A stretch of 64,000 nucleotides of DNA from Zoogloea sp. (GCA_023150095.1 JAKLLO010000003.1:1-64000); one strand, 5' to 3'. Shown: positions 44,832 through 55,458, counted from the stretch's first letter. Notes: a model not told the origin generated them from the letters alone. A program made the numbers and translations.

Positions 44832-47339
44832 ATGCTTCGCCCCGCCGCATCCCGTTTCCCCGCCCTTACGCCCCTCGCGCTCGCCATTGCCGCGGGCTTT
44901 CCGCTCCAGAGTGTGGCCGCCGACGAGCCGGTTGCCGTCGTCACGCCGGAAGTCACCGTGATCGGCCAGACGCCGCTGCCGGGCCTCGAACTGCCCTTGC
45001 CGATGATCGCCGCGCCAGTGCAATCGGTCACCGCCCGGGAGATCGATGCCAGCGGGGCGAACGACGTTGCCGCCTACATGAACCGCCGCCTGTCCGGCGT
45101 GCATGTTAACGAGACCCAGGGCAACCCGTTCCAGATGGACGTGAATTACCGGGGCTACACCGCTTCGCCGCTGCTGGGCACGCCCCAGGGCATGTCGGTT
45201 TACTTCGACGGCGTCCGCATCAATCAGCCGTTCGGCGACGTGGTGAGCTGGGATCTGATCCCGAAGGCGGCGATCGCCACGATGAACCTGATGCCGGGCT
45301 CCAACCCGCTGTTCGGCCTCAACACCCTGGGCGGCGCGCTGGCGATCCAGACCAAGGAAGGCCGCACCCATCCGGGTTCGACGGTGCAGCTCACCGGCGG
45401 CAGCAACAGCCACCGCTCGCTGGAGTTCACTCACGGCGGCTTCAACGACGACAACGGGCTGGAATGGTTCTTCGCCGGCAACCTCTACCGGGACAGCGGC
45501 TGGCGCACCAACTCGCCGTCCGACGTGCGCCAGCTCTTCGGCAAGCTGGGCTGGCAGGATGCCCGCACCGACATCGATCTCGCCATCGCCTACGCCGACA
45601 ACAAGCTCAACGGCAACGGCCTGCAGGAAAAGCGGCTGCTGGAGCAGGACTACAGCAGCATCTACACCCAGCCGGACATCACCCAGAACCGCTCGCTGTT
45701 CCTCAACCTCACCGGCCGCCACAGCCTCTCCGACGCGCTGATGCTGTCGGGCAACGTGTATTACCGCAAGATCAACACCGCCACCACCAACGGCGACGTG
45801 AACGAAGGCGCCCTCGACCAGTCGATCTATCAGCCGGGCGCAGCCGAGCGGGCGGCGCTCACCGCCGCCGGCTACAGTGGCTTTCCGACCAGCGGCGCCA
45901 ATGCGTCGAACACGCCTTTCCCGATGTGGCGCTGCATCGCCAACGCGCTGCTGGCCGACGAGCCCAACGAGAAGTGCTCCGGCCTCATCAACCGCACCCG
46001 CACCGACCAGGAGAACTTCGGCCTCTCGGGCCAGCTCAGCCACTCCGGCATGCTCGACGGCCGCAAGAACCTCTTCATCGCCGGCGCCGCCTACGACCAC
46101 AGCAATCTGCACTTCCAGCAGAGCGGCCAGTATGGCTACATCAACGCCGATCGCAGCGTGACCCCGGTGGATGCCTGGGCTGATGGCAGCCAGAACGCCG
46201 GCGCGGGCGAGACGGCCCTGGATTCGCGCGTCAATCTCAGCGGTCGCACCCGCACCTGGAGCCTCTTCGCCACTGACACCCTGTCGATCACCGACCGCTG
46301 GCACGCCACCCTGTCGGGCCGCTACAACCGCACCCAGGTGAAGAACCGCGACCTGCTCAACCCGGGCGGCGGCGCCGATTCGCTGGACGGCAACCACAGC
46401 TTCAGCCGCTTCAACCCGGCCGCCGGCATCACCTACACGCCGTCGAAGGCGTGGAGCGCCTACGCCGGCTACAGCGAAGGCAGCCGCACGCCCACCGCCA
46501 TCGAGCTTGGCTGCGCCAACCCCGACAACCCCTGCAAGCTGCCCAACGCCATGGCCGGCGATCCGCCGCTCAAGCAGGTCGTCACCAAGACCTGGGAGTT
46601 CGGCCTGCGCGGGGCCGTCGATTCGAAGACCCGCTGGAACCTTGGCCTGTTCCGTTCCGAGAACCAGGACGACATCCTCTTCGTGGCCGACGACGCGCTG
46701 GGCTACGGCTACTTCAAGAACTTCGGCAAGACCCGTCGCCAGGGCGTCGAGGCCGGCGCCAGCACCGTCGTCGGGCCGGTGAGCCTGGCCCTCAACTACA
46801 CCTTCCTCGACGCGACCTACCGCAGCGCCGAAGTGGTGGGCGGTGCCGGCAACAGCACCAACAGCGAAGGGGCTGGTCTCGAAGGCACCATCGACATCCG
46901 TGCCGGTGACCGCATCCCGCTGATCCCGCGTCACCTGGTCAAGGCCTCGGCCGACTGGAAGGTGCTGCCGGCCTTCGCGCTCACCGCCGACCTCATCGCC
47001 GTCTCCGGCAGCTACGCCCGCGGCAACGAGAACAACAGCCACCAGGCCGACGGCACCTACTACATGGGCTCCGGGCGCTCCGGCGGCTACGCGGTGACCA
47101 ACCTCGGCGCGCGCTACGACGTGAGCCGCGGCGTGCAGCTCTTCGGCCAGATCAACAACCTGTTCGACCGCGAGTACGCAACCGGGGCCCAGCTCGGCTC
47201 CACCGCCTTCTCGTCCAGCGGCGGCGTGCTCGCCCGGCCGTTTGCGCCGGTGGGCGGCGAGTATCCGCTGGTGGGTTCCACCTTCTACGCGCCGGGTGCG
47301 CCGCGGACCTTCTGGGTCGGCCTGCGCTATAGCCTGTGA
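44832..47339 (+). CDS. TonB-dependent receptor
   Basis: Plug domain NRRLSGVHVNETQGNPFQMDVNYRGYTASPLLGTPQGMSVYFDGVRINQPFGD; C-terminal barrel end GAPRTFWVGLRYSL. Confidence 0.92.
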   Translation: MLRPAASRFPALTPLALAIAAGFPLQSVAADEPVAVVTPEVTVIGQTPLPGLELPLPMIAAPVQSVTAREIDASGANDVAAYMNRRLSGVHVNETQGNPFQMDVNYRGYTASPLLGTPQGMSVYFDGVRINQPFGDVVSWDLIPKAAIATMNLMPGSNPLFGLNTLGGALAIQTKEGRTHPGSTVQLTGGSNSHRSLEFTHGGFNDDNGLEWFFAGNLYRDSGWRTNSPSDVRQLFGKLGWQDARTDIDLAIAYADNKLNGNGLQEKRLLEQDYSSIYTQPDITQNRSLFLNLTGRHSLSDALMLSGNVYYRKINTATTNGDVNEGALDQSIYQPGAAERAALTAAGYSGFPTSGANASNTPFPMWRCIANALLADEPNEKCSGLINRTRTDQENFGLSGQLSHSGMLDGRKNLFIAGAAYDHSNLHFQQSGQYGYINADRSVTPVDAWADGSQNAGAGETALDSRVNLSGRTRTWSLFATDTLSITDRWHATLSGRYNRTQVKNRDLLNPGGGADSLDGNHSFSRFNPAAGITYTPSKAWSAYAGYSEGSRTPTAIELGCANPDNPCKLPNAMAGDPPLKQVVTKTWEFGLRGAVDSKTRWNLGLFRSENQDDILFVADDALGYGYFKNFGKTRRQGVEAGASTVVGPVSLALNYTFLDATYRSAEVVGGAGNSTNSEGAGLEGTIDIRAGDRIPLIPRHLVKASADWKVLPAFALTADLIAVSGSYARGNENNSHQADGTYYMGSGRSGGYAVTNLGARYDVSRGVQLFGQINNLFDREYATGAQLGSTAFSSSGGVLARPFAPVGGEYPLVGSTFYAPGAPRTFWVGLRYSL

Positions 47340-47385
47340 TCGCCCCCGCCCGGCCGCCCGCCTGCAGCGACCGGAGGGCCGTGCG

Positions 47386-47883
47386 GTGAGCATCGGCCTG
47401 GCCGGTCTTTACGAAGAAATCGGGCAGGCGCTCACGGCGCTGCGGGCCAACGCCGCCTTCCTGCTGCGCAAGAGCGGGGAGGCGGAGCTGCAGGCCGCCG
47501 CCCGCGACGTGGAAACCCAGGGCGCCGCCATCGACCGGCGCCTGCGGGTGCTTCAGCACCAGCTGCCGGCCGATTCGGCCGATGCTGCACCGGCCGTGCA
47601 GCCGATGCTCCACGCCGCGCTGGAAAACTGGCAGGATGTGCCCGGCGTCGTTTCGCCGCCCGTCCTCCACGTTGATCCGCCCGCCTTGCGGCTGTCCCGA
47701 ACCATGCTCGAAACCCTTTGCCAGTTGAGCTGCCAGGCCCTTGCGCTGTCCGCCGGCGGCCCGGCGCTGCGCGTATCTGTGCTTATCGATTTTCAGGATT
47801 CACCCCATCTGTGCTGGTCGGCCGACAACGGCGCCGGGTTGCGGCTCACCGCCCGGCTGCCGCTGGGCGCGGAGGTGGCGTGA
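47386..47883 (+). CDS. Degenerate histidine kinase-like protein (HisKA_3/HATPase remnants)
   Basis: GLYEEIGQALTALRANAAFLL aligns with the HisKA_3 LHDEIGQxLTALR motif; SADNGAGLRLTARLP resembles a G box. Confidence 0.6.
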   Translation: MSIGLAGLYEEIGQALTALRANAAFLLRKSGEAELQAAARDVETQGAAIDRRLRVLQHQLPADSADAAPAVQPMLHAALENWQDVPGVVSPPVLHVDPPALRLSRTMLETLCQLSCQALALSAGGPALRVSVLIDFQDSPHLCWSADNGAGLRLTARLPLGAEVA

Positions 47884-48521
47884 TGGATTGCAAGCTGCGC
47901 GTCGTGCTGGCCGACGACCACGCGGTGGTGCGTACCGGCTACCGGCGCCTGCTGGAACTGGAAGACGACATGGAAGTGGTGGCGGATTTTGGCGACAGCG
48001 ATTCGACCTGCGCCTGGTTTGCCAGCCACTGCGCCGACGTGCTGGTGCTGGATCTGTCGATGCCGGGGCGCGGCGGGCTGGAAACCCTCGCCCGGGTCAA
48101 GGCTCGCGAGGGTTCGCCCAAGGTGCTGGTGTTCTCGATGCACGACAACCCGGCGATCGTCGACCAGGCCCTCAAGGCCGGCGCCGACGGTTATCTCACC
48201 AAGAGCAGTGAACCCGACCTGTTGATCGACGCGGTGCGTCGGGTGGCGCGGGGCGAGCGGCCGTTGTCGGCGGATGTGGCGGCTGCCCGGGCCGGTGCCG
48301 ATGGCGCGGCGCTGCACGCCGCATTGTCACCGCGGGAGTTCGAGATCTTCAGGCTGCTGGCGGCGGGGCGGACGGTGGAGCAGATCGCCGCGAGGCTCTT
48401 CCTCAGCGCCAAGACGGTGGCCAATTACCAGACGATGATCCGCCAGAAGACCGGTCTGGCGAGCGTGCTGGAGATGTACCGCCACGCCGACACCCACGGC
48501 CTGCTCGACGGCAGCGAGTAA
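47883..48521 (+). CDS. NarL/FixJ-type (LuxR HTH) response regulator
   Basis: VVLADDHAVVRTGYRRLLE, DVLVLDLSMPG, LSPREFEIFRLLAAGRTVEQIAARLFLSAKTVANYQ. Confidence 0.93.
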   Translation: MDCKLRVVLADDHAVVRTGYRRLLELEDDMEVVADFGDSDSTCAWFASHCADVLVLDLSMPGRGGLETLARVKAREGSPKVLVFSMHDNPAIVDQALKAGADGYLTKSSEPDLLIDAVRRVARGERPLSADVAAARAGADGAALHAALSPREFEIFRLLAAGRTVEQIAARLFLSAKTVANYQTMIRQKTGLASVLEMYRHADTHGLLDGSE

Positions 48522-48551
48522 TCCCGGCCGGGCAGACGCCCGGCGCAGGGC

Positions 48552-49814
48552 TTAGTGCAGGCTTTCGTCGAGCGTGGCGACGGCGTCGAATTCGCGCTGG
48601 TTGGCGTCGTGGCGGCGCTTGACGAGATACATCATCCCCGCCACGAACAGCCCGAAGGCCACCACCACGATGTTGATCGAGAGGTTGGCGCGGATCAGCA
48701 GCGCGTAGAGGCCGGTCATCACCAGGATCGACAGGTTCTCGTTGAAGTTCTGCACCGCGATGGAGTGGCCCGCGCCCATCAGGATGTGGCCACGGTGCTG
48801 GAGCAGGGCGTTCATCGGCACCACGAAGAAGCCCGACAGCCCGCCGATCAGCACCATCAACACCATCGCAAGGTTCATGTCGGTGACGAAGATCATCACA
48901 TTGACGATGATGCCCATCGCGATGCCCAGCGGGATGACCTTTACCGAGGCGCGCATCGTCACCATCTTGGCGGCCATCGCCGCGCCGATGGCGACGCCGA
49001 CAGCCACCACGCCCTGGAGCATCGAGGCCTTCGACAGATCCAGGTGCAGGGCCTGCTCGGCCCACTTGATCACGATGAACTGGAGGGTTGCGCCGGCACC
49101 CCAGAAGAGGGTGGTGGTGGCGAGGGAGATCTGGCCCAGCTTGTCACGCCACAGGAGGCGCAGGCAGTGGTTGAAATCGTGGATCAGGTAAGCCGGGTTC
49201 TTCTTGAGGACCTTGTGGTCCACCCCGGTGTCGGGCACCTTGAGGTTGAACAGCGCCGCGGTGAGGTAGAGGACGCCGACGATGCACAGGGCCATTTCGG
49301 GCACGGTGTCGATGCCGGTGTCGATCAGCGGGAGGTCGAATCCGAGCAGCGCCTGGGAAAAATTGGGCTTGATGAGCATGCCGCCGACGAGGGTGCCGAG
49401 GATGATCGCGCCCACCGTGAGGCCCTCGATCCAGCCGTTGGCCACCACCAGAAAGCGCGGCGGCAGGTATTCGGTGAGGATGCCGTACTTGGCCGGCGAA
49501 TAGGCCGCAGCCCCCAGCCCGACCACCGCGTAGGCGGCGAGCGGGTGCAAGCCGCCGAACATCAGCGAGCAGCCGACGATCTTGATCCCGTTGCTGATGA
49601 GCATCACCCGCCACTTGGGCATGGAGTCGGCAAAGGCGCCCACGAAGGCGGCCAGCAGCACGTACGAGAGGGTGAAGAACAGCTTGAGGAGCGGTTCGTA
49701 TTCCTGCGGTGCCTGCATCTCCCGGAGCACATAGATGGAGGCGATGAGCAAGGCGTTATCGGCCAGCGCAGAGAAAAACTGCGCCGCCATGATCATGTAG
49801 AAACCGAAGGGCAT
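48552..49814 (-). CDS. lplT: Lysophospholipid transporter LplT (MFS)
   Basis: MPFGFYMIMAAQFFSALADNALLIASI...ADSMPKWRVMLISNGIKIVGC...GAAAYSPAKYGILTEYLP. Confidence 0.9.
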   Translation of the reverse strand: MPFGFYMIMAAQFFSALADNALLIASIYVLREMQAPQEYEPLLKLFFTLSYVLLAAFVGAFADSMPKWRVMLISNGIKIVGCSLMFGGLHPLAAYAVVGLGAAAYSPAKYGILTEYLPPRFLVVANGWIEGLTVGAIILGTLVGGMLIKPNFSQALLGFDLPLIDTGIDTVPEMALCIVGVLYLTAALFNLKVPDTGVDHKVLKKNPAYLIHDFNHCLRLLWRDKLGQISLATTTLFWGAGATLQFIVIKWAEQALHLDLSKASMLQGVVAVGVAIGAAMAAKMVTMRASVKVIPLGIAMGIIVNVMIFVTDMNLAMVLMVLIGGLSGFFVVPMNALLQHRGHILMGAGHSIAVQNFNENLSILVMTGLYALLIRANLSINIVVVAFGLFVAGMMYLVKRRHDANQREFDAVATLDESLH

Positions 49815-49940
49815 CGCAGGCTACGGAAGCTCGGTGAATTTGACGGACCGCGCTTTATACCACGAAGGCCATGATGACTTATGGCGACGCCGTCAATGTT
49901 GTGCTCCAATAGCACTCACCATAAACCGGGTTTATCAGCC

Positions 49941-50852
49941 ATGGCCGATCGTCGACTTCAGGTATTCCATGCCGTAGCCCGGCACGGGTCGTTCACGCGC
50001 GCTGCCGAAGCGCTCTTCATGACCCAGCCGGCGGTGACCTTCCAGATCAAGCAGCTGGAAGAGCAGTTCAATACCCGTCTGTTCGACCGGGGGCACGGGC
50101 GCGTCACGCTCACCGCCGCGGGCGAGCTGGTGATGGCCTACGCCGAGCGGATCCTCGGCTTGTCGGAAGAGCTCGAAGCCCGGGTCGGCGAGCTCACCGA
50201 CGAACTCTCCGGCGTACTCCACCTGGGCACCAGCACCACCATTGCCGCCTACTGGCTGCCGTGGCTCCTCGAAGGCTTCAAGCGGCGTTATCCGCGGGTC
50301 CTGCCGCGGGTGTCGGTGGGCAACTCCCAGACCATCGAAGGGCGGGTCATGGACCGCAGCCTCGACGTGGGCCTGATCGAGATCGTCACCGATCAACCCA
50401 CCCTCGAGCGCCGCCACCTGGGCCAGGATGAGCTCCACGTGATCGTCGCGCCGGGGCATCCGCTCACCGCTGAGAAGGCCGTGCGCGCCGAACAGCTCGC
50501 CGCCCAGCCGCTGCTCCACCGGGAACCCGGCAACGGCATCCGCGATCTGGTGGACCAGTTCTTCACCAACGCCGGCATCCCGTACGAAGACCTCAACGTC
50601 ACGGCGGAACTCGGCAGCCTGTCGTCGGTCAAGCACCTGGCGTCCGCCGGGCTGGGCGTGGCGGTGGCGTCCCGCGCCGCCATCGGCCGTGAGCTCAAGG
50701 CCGGCCAGCTCGCCGCGATTCCCCTCGATCCGCCGCTTTTCACGCCCCTCGAAGTCATCCTGCTCAAAGACAAGTTCCGCTCCCGGCTGGTGAACACCTT
50801 CGCCGACTACGCCGCCGAAGAGATCCCCCGCCTCGCCGCTGAAAGATACTGA
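49941..50852 (+). CDS. LysR-family transcriptional regulator
   Basis: LQVFHAVARHGSFTRAAEALFMTQPAVTFQIKQLEEQFNTRLFDRG. Confidence 0.92.
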   Translation: MADRRLQVFHAVARHGSFTRAAEALFMTQPAVTFQIKQLEEQFNTRLFDRGHGRVTLTAAGELVMAYAERILGLSEELEARVGELTDELSGVLHLGTSTTIAAYWLPWLLEGFKRRYPRVLPRVSVGNSQTIEGRVMDRSLDVGLIEIVTDQPTLERRHLGQDELHVIVAPGHPLTAEKAVRAEQLAAQPLLHREPGNGIRDLVDQFFTNAGIPYEDLNVTAELGSLSSVKHLASAGLGVAVASRAAIGRELKAGQLAAIPLDPPLFTPLEVILLKDKFRSRLVNTFADYAAEEIPRLAAERY

Positions 50853-51946
50853 TGCCCCGTCCGATCCGTGCCTCCATCGACCTGGAGGCCCTGCGTCACA
50901 ACTACCTCGTTTCAAAGCATCGCGCCGGTTCTGCCCGAGCCTTCGCGGTGGTCAAGGCTAACGCCTACGGCCACGGCCTCGACCGGGCCATCCGTGCCCT
51001 GGCGCCCGTGGCCGACGGCTTCGCGCTGCTCGATCTGGCCGAAGCCCGCCAGCTGCGTGCAGCCGGCGTCACCGCCCCGATCGCGCTGCTCGAAGGCTTC
51101 TTCGAGCCGGCCGACCTGGCCGACATCGTCGCCCTCGGCCTCACGCCGGCTATCCACAGCGATGCCCAGCTGGCGATGCTGGAGCGCGCCCGGCCCGAGG
51201 GCGTCATCGACGTGCTCCTCAAGATCAACTCCGGCATGAATCGCCTCGGCTTCACGGCCGACCACTTCGGCGCGGCGCTGGCCCGCCTGCGGGCGATGCC
51301 CTGGGTGCGCGGCATCACGCTGATGACCCACTTCGCCCGCGCCGACGACGAGGTGGGCATCGGCGCCCAGTTCGCCACCTTCAAGGCCATCACTGCCGGG
51401 CTCGACCTGCCGGTGAGCCTCGCCAACTCGGCGGCGCTGCTGCGCTTCCCCGAGGCTACCGGGCAGATCGTTCGGCCGGGCATCATGCTCTACGGCGCCT
51501 CGCCGATGCCCGATCTGCACAGCGCCGACGAACTCGGCCTGCGCCCGGTGATGACCCTCACCAGCGAGATCATCGGCGTGCAGGAGATCGCCGCCGGCGA
51601 ACGCGTCGGCTACGGTGGCACCTTCGAGGCCAGCGGCCCGACCCGCGTCGGCGTGGTGGCCTGCGGCTACGCCGACGGCTACCCGCGCCACGCACCCACC
51701 GGCACGCCGATCCTGGTGGGCGGACGCCGCACCCGCACCCTCGGCCGGGTGTCGATGGACATGCTGGCGTGCGATCTGTCGCACCTCGAAGACGCCGGCG
51801 TCGGCTCGCCGGTCACCCTGTGGGGCGACGGTCTGCCCGCCGACGAGGTAGCGACCGCCGCCGGCACCATCAGCTATGAACTCTTCTGCGCCCTGGCGCC
51901 CCGCGTTCCGGTGAGCGTGCGCGGCGAATCTGCCGGGGCCGCCTGA
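50852..51946 (+). CDS. alr: Alanine racemase
   Basis: RASIDLEALRHNYLVSK, AVVKANAYGHGLDRA, KINSGMNRLGF, GYGGTFEA, GRVSMDM. Confidence 0.95.
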   Translation: MPRPIRASIDLEALRHNYLVSKHRAGSARAFAVVKANAYGHGLDRAIRALAPVADGFALLDLAEARQLRAAGVTAPIALLEGFFEPADLADIVALGLTPAIHSDAQLAMLERARPEGVIDVLLKINSGMNRLGFTADHFGAALARLRAMPWVRGITLMTHFARADDEVGIGAQFATFKAITAGLDLPVSLANSAALLRFPEATGQIVRPGIMLYGASPMPDLHSADELGLRPVMTLTSEIIGVQEIAAGERVGYGGTFEASGPTRVGVVACGYADGYPRHAPTGTPILVGGRRTRTLGRVSMDMLACDLSHLEDAGVGSPVTLWGDGLPADEVATAAGTISYELFCALAPRVPVSVRGESAGAA

Positions 51947-53322
51947 TGGCCAAGGTCAAGACCGAATACGTCTGCTCCGAGTGCGGTGGCAAGTCGCCCC
52001 GCTGGCAGGGCCAGTGCCCCCACTGCAAGGTCTGGAACACGCTCGTCGAATCGGTGGTCGAGCCCGAGGCGCCCGTGGCCAAGCGTTTTGCGGCGCTTGC
52101 CGGCGACAGCGGCCGGCTGCAGACGCTGGCCGACGTGCAGCCCCGCGAATCCGCCCGCGTGCCCACCGGCATCGAGGAGTTCGACCGGGTGCTGGGCGGC
52201 GGGCTGGTGCCCGGCGGCGTGGTGCTGATCGGCGGCGACCCCGGCATCGGCAAGTCGACCCTGCTACTGCAGGCGCTGGCACTGCTCTCCGGCCACCTCA
52301 AGGCGCTCTACGTGAGCGGCGAGGAATCCGCCGAGCAGGTAGCGCTGCGCGCCGCGCGGCTGCAGCTCGAGGCCAGCACCCTGCAGCTGCTGCCCGAGAT
52401 CAACCTCGAACGCATCCTCGCCAGCCTGCGCGACGTGAAGCCCGACGTGGCGGTGGTGGATTCGATCCAGACCGTCTATTCCGAAACCCTCGGCTCGGCG
52501 CCGGGCTCGGTGGCCCAGGTGCGCGAATGCGCGGCCCAGCTCACGCGTTTTGCCAAGCAGGGCGGCACCACGCTGATCATGGTTGGCCACGTGACCAAGG
52601 ACGGCGCGCTGGCCGGCCCGCGGGTGCTGGAGCACATCGTCGACACGGTGCTGTACTTCGAGGGCGACACCCATTCGAGCTTTCGGCTGGTGCGGGCCTT
52701 CAAGAACCGCTTCGGCGCGGTCAATGAGCTGGGCGTCTTCGCGATGACCGAGAAGGGGCTGAAGGGCGTCAGCAATCCGTCGGCGATCTTCCTGTCGCAG
52801 CATGGGCAGCAGGTGCCGGGTTCGTGCGTGCTGGTCACCCAGGAAGGCACGCGGCCGCTGCTCGTGGAGATCCAGGCGCTGGTGGATTCGGCCCACAGCC
52901 CGAGCCCGCGTCGGCTGTCGGTGGGCCTGGAGCAGAACCGGCTGGCGATGCTGCTGGCGGTGCTGCACCGGCACGCCGGCGTGGTGTGCTTCGATCAGGA
53001 CGTGTTCGTGAACGCCGTGGGGGGCGTGAAGATCGCCGAGCCGGCAGCCGACCTGGCGGTGCTCCTCGCCATCGTGTCGTCCCTCACCAACCGGCCGCTG
53101 CCGCGGCAGCTGGTGGTGTTTGGCGAGGTGGGCTTGGCCGGCGAGATCCGGCCGGCGCCGCGGGGCCAGGAGCGCCTGAAGGAATCCGCCAAGCTGGGGT
53201 TCACCCTTGCCCTGGTACCCAAGGCCAACGCGCCCAAGCACGACATTCCGGGAATGCAGGTGATTGCGGTGGATCGGATCGAGGAGGCGCTGGAGCGGGT
53301 TCGGGAGCTATCTTCGGCCTGA
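51946..53322 (+). CDS. radA: DNA repair protein RadA
   Basis: YVCSECGGKSPRWQGQCPHCKVWNT zinc finger, GGDPGIGKSTLLLQ, KNRFGAVNELGVF. Confidence 0.96.
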   Translation: MAKVKTEYVCSECGGKSPRWQGQCPHCKVWNTLVESVVEPEAPVAKRFAALAGDSGRLQTLADVQPRESARVPTGIEEFDRVLGGGLVPGGVVLIGGDPGIGKSTLLLQALALLSGHLKALYVSGEESAEQVALRAARLQLEASTLQLLPEINLERILASLRDVKPDVAVVDSIQTVYSETLGSAPGSVAQVRECAAQLTRFAKQGGTTLIMVGHVTKDGALAGPRVLEHIVDTVLYFEGDTHSSFRLVRAFKNRFGAVNELGVFAMTEKGLKGVSNPSAIFLSQHGQQVPGSCVLVTQEGTRPLLVEIQALVDSAHSPSPRRLSVGLEQNRLAMLLAVLHRHAGVVCFDQDVFVNAVGGVKIAEPAADLAVLLAIVSSLTNRPLPRQLVVFGEVGLAGEIRPAPRGQERLKESAKLGFTLALVPKANAPKHDIPGMQVIAVDRIEEALERVRELSSA

Positions 53323-53513
53323 TTTATGCTTTTTGCGCTGCAGAATGGCCGAAAACCACGGAAAACCTAGATATTCGTGCCACAGCTTGAAAAGAGCGAT
53401 GTAAGCTAGCGCCCTGCGGGTGGTGTGGTGCGATTCGGGCACGTGGCGTCACCTGTTGGGGCTTCTGCCGTTTTGAACATCCACCCATTTCTTTCATCAA
53501 CACACTAAGAGCT

Positions 53514-53789
53514 ATGAACAAGACTGAATTGATCGAAGCGCTGGCTGGCAAGAGTGGTCTGACCAAGGCCGACGCCGGCCGTGCCGTGGACGGTGTCATG
53601 GAAATCATCACCGAAGCGCTGGGCAAAGGTGAGAGCGTGACGCTGGTCGGTTTCGGTACCTTCTCCGTGGGCGAACGCGCCGCCCGTGTCGGTCGCAATC
53701 CGCAGACCGGCGCCGAGATCCAGATTGCTGCCTCCAAGCAGCCCAAGTTCTCCGCCGGCTCCAAGTTGAAAGACGCAGTGAACAGCTGA
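53514..53789 (+). CDS. hupB: HU family DNA-binding protein
   Basis: [66 protein letters not shown]. Confidence 0.95.
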   Translation: MNKTELIEALAGKSGLTKADAGRAVDGVMEIITEALGKGESVTLVGFGTFSVGERAARVGRNPQTGAEIQIAASKQPKFSAGSKLKDAVNS

Positions 53790-53824
53790 ATTTTCGTCAG
53801 TCCCCACTCGGGGAGTGATGTATC

Positions 53825-53854
53825 GAAAGGCGGCCATCTGGTCGCCTTTTTTTC
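53825..53854 (+). terminator. Rho-independent terminator after the HU gene
   Basis: aaaggcggccatctggtcgccttttttt. Confidence 0.75.
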
Positions 53855-54015
53855 GTCCACCGTCCGCTGGCCCGCCTGCGGCAGTGTGCGGTGTTGATGA
53901 CGCTCACAGGGCTTTTCCCGGCTTAACCGAACTTAACCCGGCGCTTCGGTATAGTTGGCCGTGATTGTTCCCGAGTTCAAGCCGGCCCGTGGGGCTGGCG
54001 TACAAAAGGCAGTTC

Positions 54016-55458
54016 ATGCCAAGCCTGTTTCGTCGCATCCCGTGGCCGCTGCTGGCTGCAAGCCTGCTGGCCGGCTGTGCGGGTTTCCTGCCGGCCGTGG
54101 GGCCGGACCACACCCCGCCCGCGCTGGCGCTTCCCGCCGGCTGGACCCAGCCTCCGGAGGTTGCGGGCAACGCCGACCTCGCCCGCTGGTGGCAGCAGTT
54201 TGATGATCCCCAGCTCGACTCCCTGATCGACGCGGCGCTGGCCGACAGCCTCGACCTGCGTCAGGCCGAAGCGCGCCTGCGTCAGGCCCGGGCCGCCCGG
54301 GCCCAGGCGGTGAGCGGGCTGTTCCCGAGCCTCACCGCGTCGGGCGGCGCGAGCCGCAGCCATTCCGCCCGCACCATCAGCGCAGTGCCGCCGCGCACCA
54401 CCTGGGACGCGGGTTTCGACGCGGGCTGGGAGATCGACCTCTTCGGTGCAAGCCGGCGTGGGGTGGAGGCTGCTTCGGCCGAGCTCGACGCCAGCGCTGC
54501 GAGCCTCGCGAACGTGCGCGTCTCGCTGGCCGCCGAGGTGGCGCAGAACTACGTGGAACTGCGGCTTCACCAGCGCCGGCTGGCGATCGCCCGGGACAAC
54601 CTCGCGTCCCAGACGGAAACCCTGCAGATCACCGACTGGCGCAACCAGGCCGGGCTGGCGTCGAGCACCGATGTCGCCCAGGCCCGCACCAGCCGCGAGC
54701 AGACCCGCGCCACCATTCCCGATCTCGAAGAGAGCCTGGCAGCGGCCGCCAACCGGCTGGCGGTGCTCCTCGGCCAACCGCCGGGCAGCCTCAATGACGG
54801 CCTTGCCGGGGCCGGCGAACTGCCGCCGCTGCCGGCCCGCGTGGCTGCCGGCATCCCCGCCGATGTACTGCGCCAGCGGCCGGATCTGATCGTCGCCGAG
54901 CGCAGCCTTGCCGCCGAGACCGCGCGGGTTGGCCAGAAGCTGGCCCAGCGCTTTCCGAGCCTCAATCTTGGGGCCAGCTTTGGCTGGCAGGCTTACAGCC
55001 TGGGCGGGCTGGGCGCGGCCGGAAGCCTCGCCCGGTCGGTGAGCGGGTCTCTGGCCGGCACGCTGTTCGACGCCGGTCGGCTGAAGAGCGCGGTGGACAT
55101 CCAGACCGCCGTTCAGGAAGAAGCGCTGGCCGCCTACGAGGCGGCGGTGCTGGGCGCGCTGGAGGAGGTCGAGAACGCCCTGACGGCGTATGCCTCGGGC
55201 CGCGAGCGGGGCGACGCCCGGCGGGCGGCGGCTGCTTCGGCGCGGGAGGCGGCGTCGCTGTCGCGCAATCTCTACCAGGCCGGGCTGACGGATTTCCAGA
55301 AAGTGCTCGAAACCGAGCGCACCCGGCTCACGGCCGAAGACAACCTGGCCTTGGCCGAAGCGGCGATGCGGACCAATCTGATCAAACTCTACAAGGCCCT
55401 CGGCGGCGGCTGGCAGGTGGCCGACGCCGGGGCGCCGGAAGGCAGGGCAGCACCATGA
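54016..55458 (+). CDS. NodT-family outer membrane efflux lipoprotein
   Basis: Lipobox LLAGCAG; VGPDHTPPALALPAGW; two OEP repeats. Confidence 0.92.
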   Translation: MPSLFRRIPWPLLAASLLAGCAGFLPAVGPDHTPPALALPAGWTQPPEVAGNADLARWWQQFDDPQLDSLIDAALADSLDLRQAEARLRQARAARAQAVSGLFPSLTASGGASRSHSARTISAVPPRTTWDAGFDAGWEIDLFGASRRGVEAASAELDASAASLANVRVSLAAEVAQNYVELRLHQRRLAIARDNLASQTETLQITDWRNQAGLASSTDVAQARTSREQTRATIPDLEESLAAAANRLAVLLGQPPGSLNDGLAGAGELPPLPARVAAGIPADVLRQRPDLIVAERSLAAETARVGQKLAQRFPSLNLGASFGWQAYSLGGLGAAGSLARSVSGSLAGTLFDAGRLKSAVDIQTAVQEEALAAYEAAVLGALEEVENALTAYASGRERGDARRAAAASAREAASLSRNLYQAGLTDFQKVLETERTRLTAEDNLALAEAAMRTNLIKLYKALGGGWQVADAGAPEGRAAP

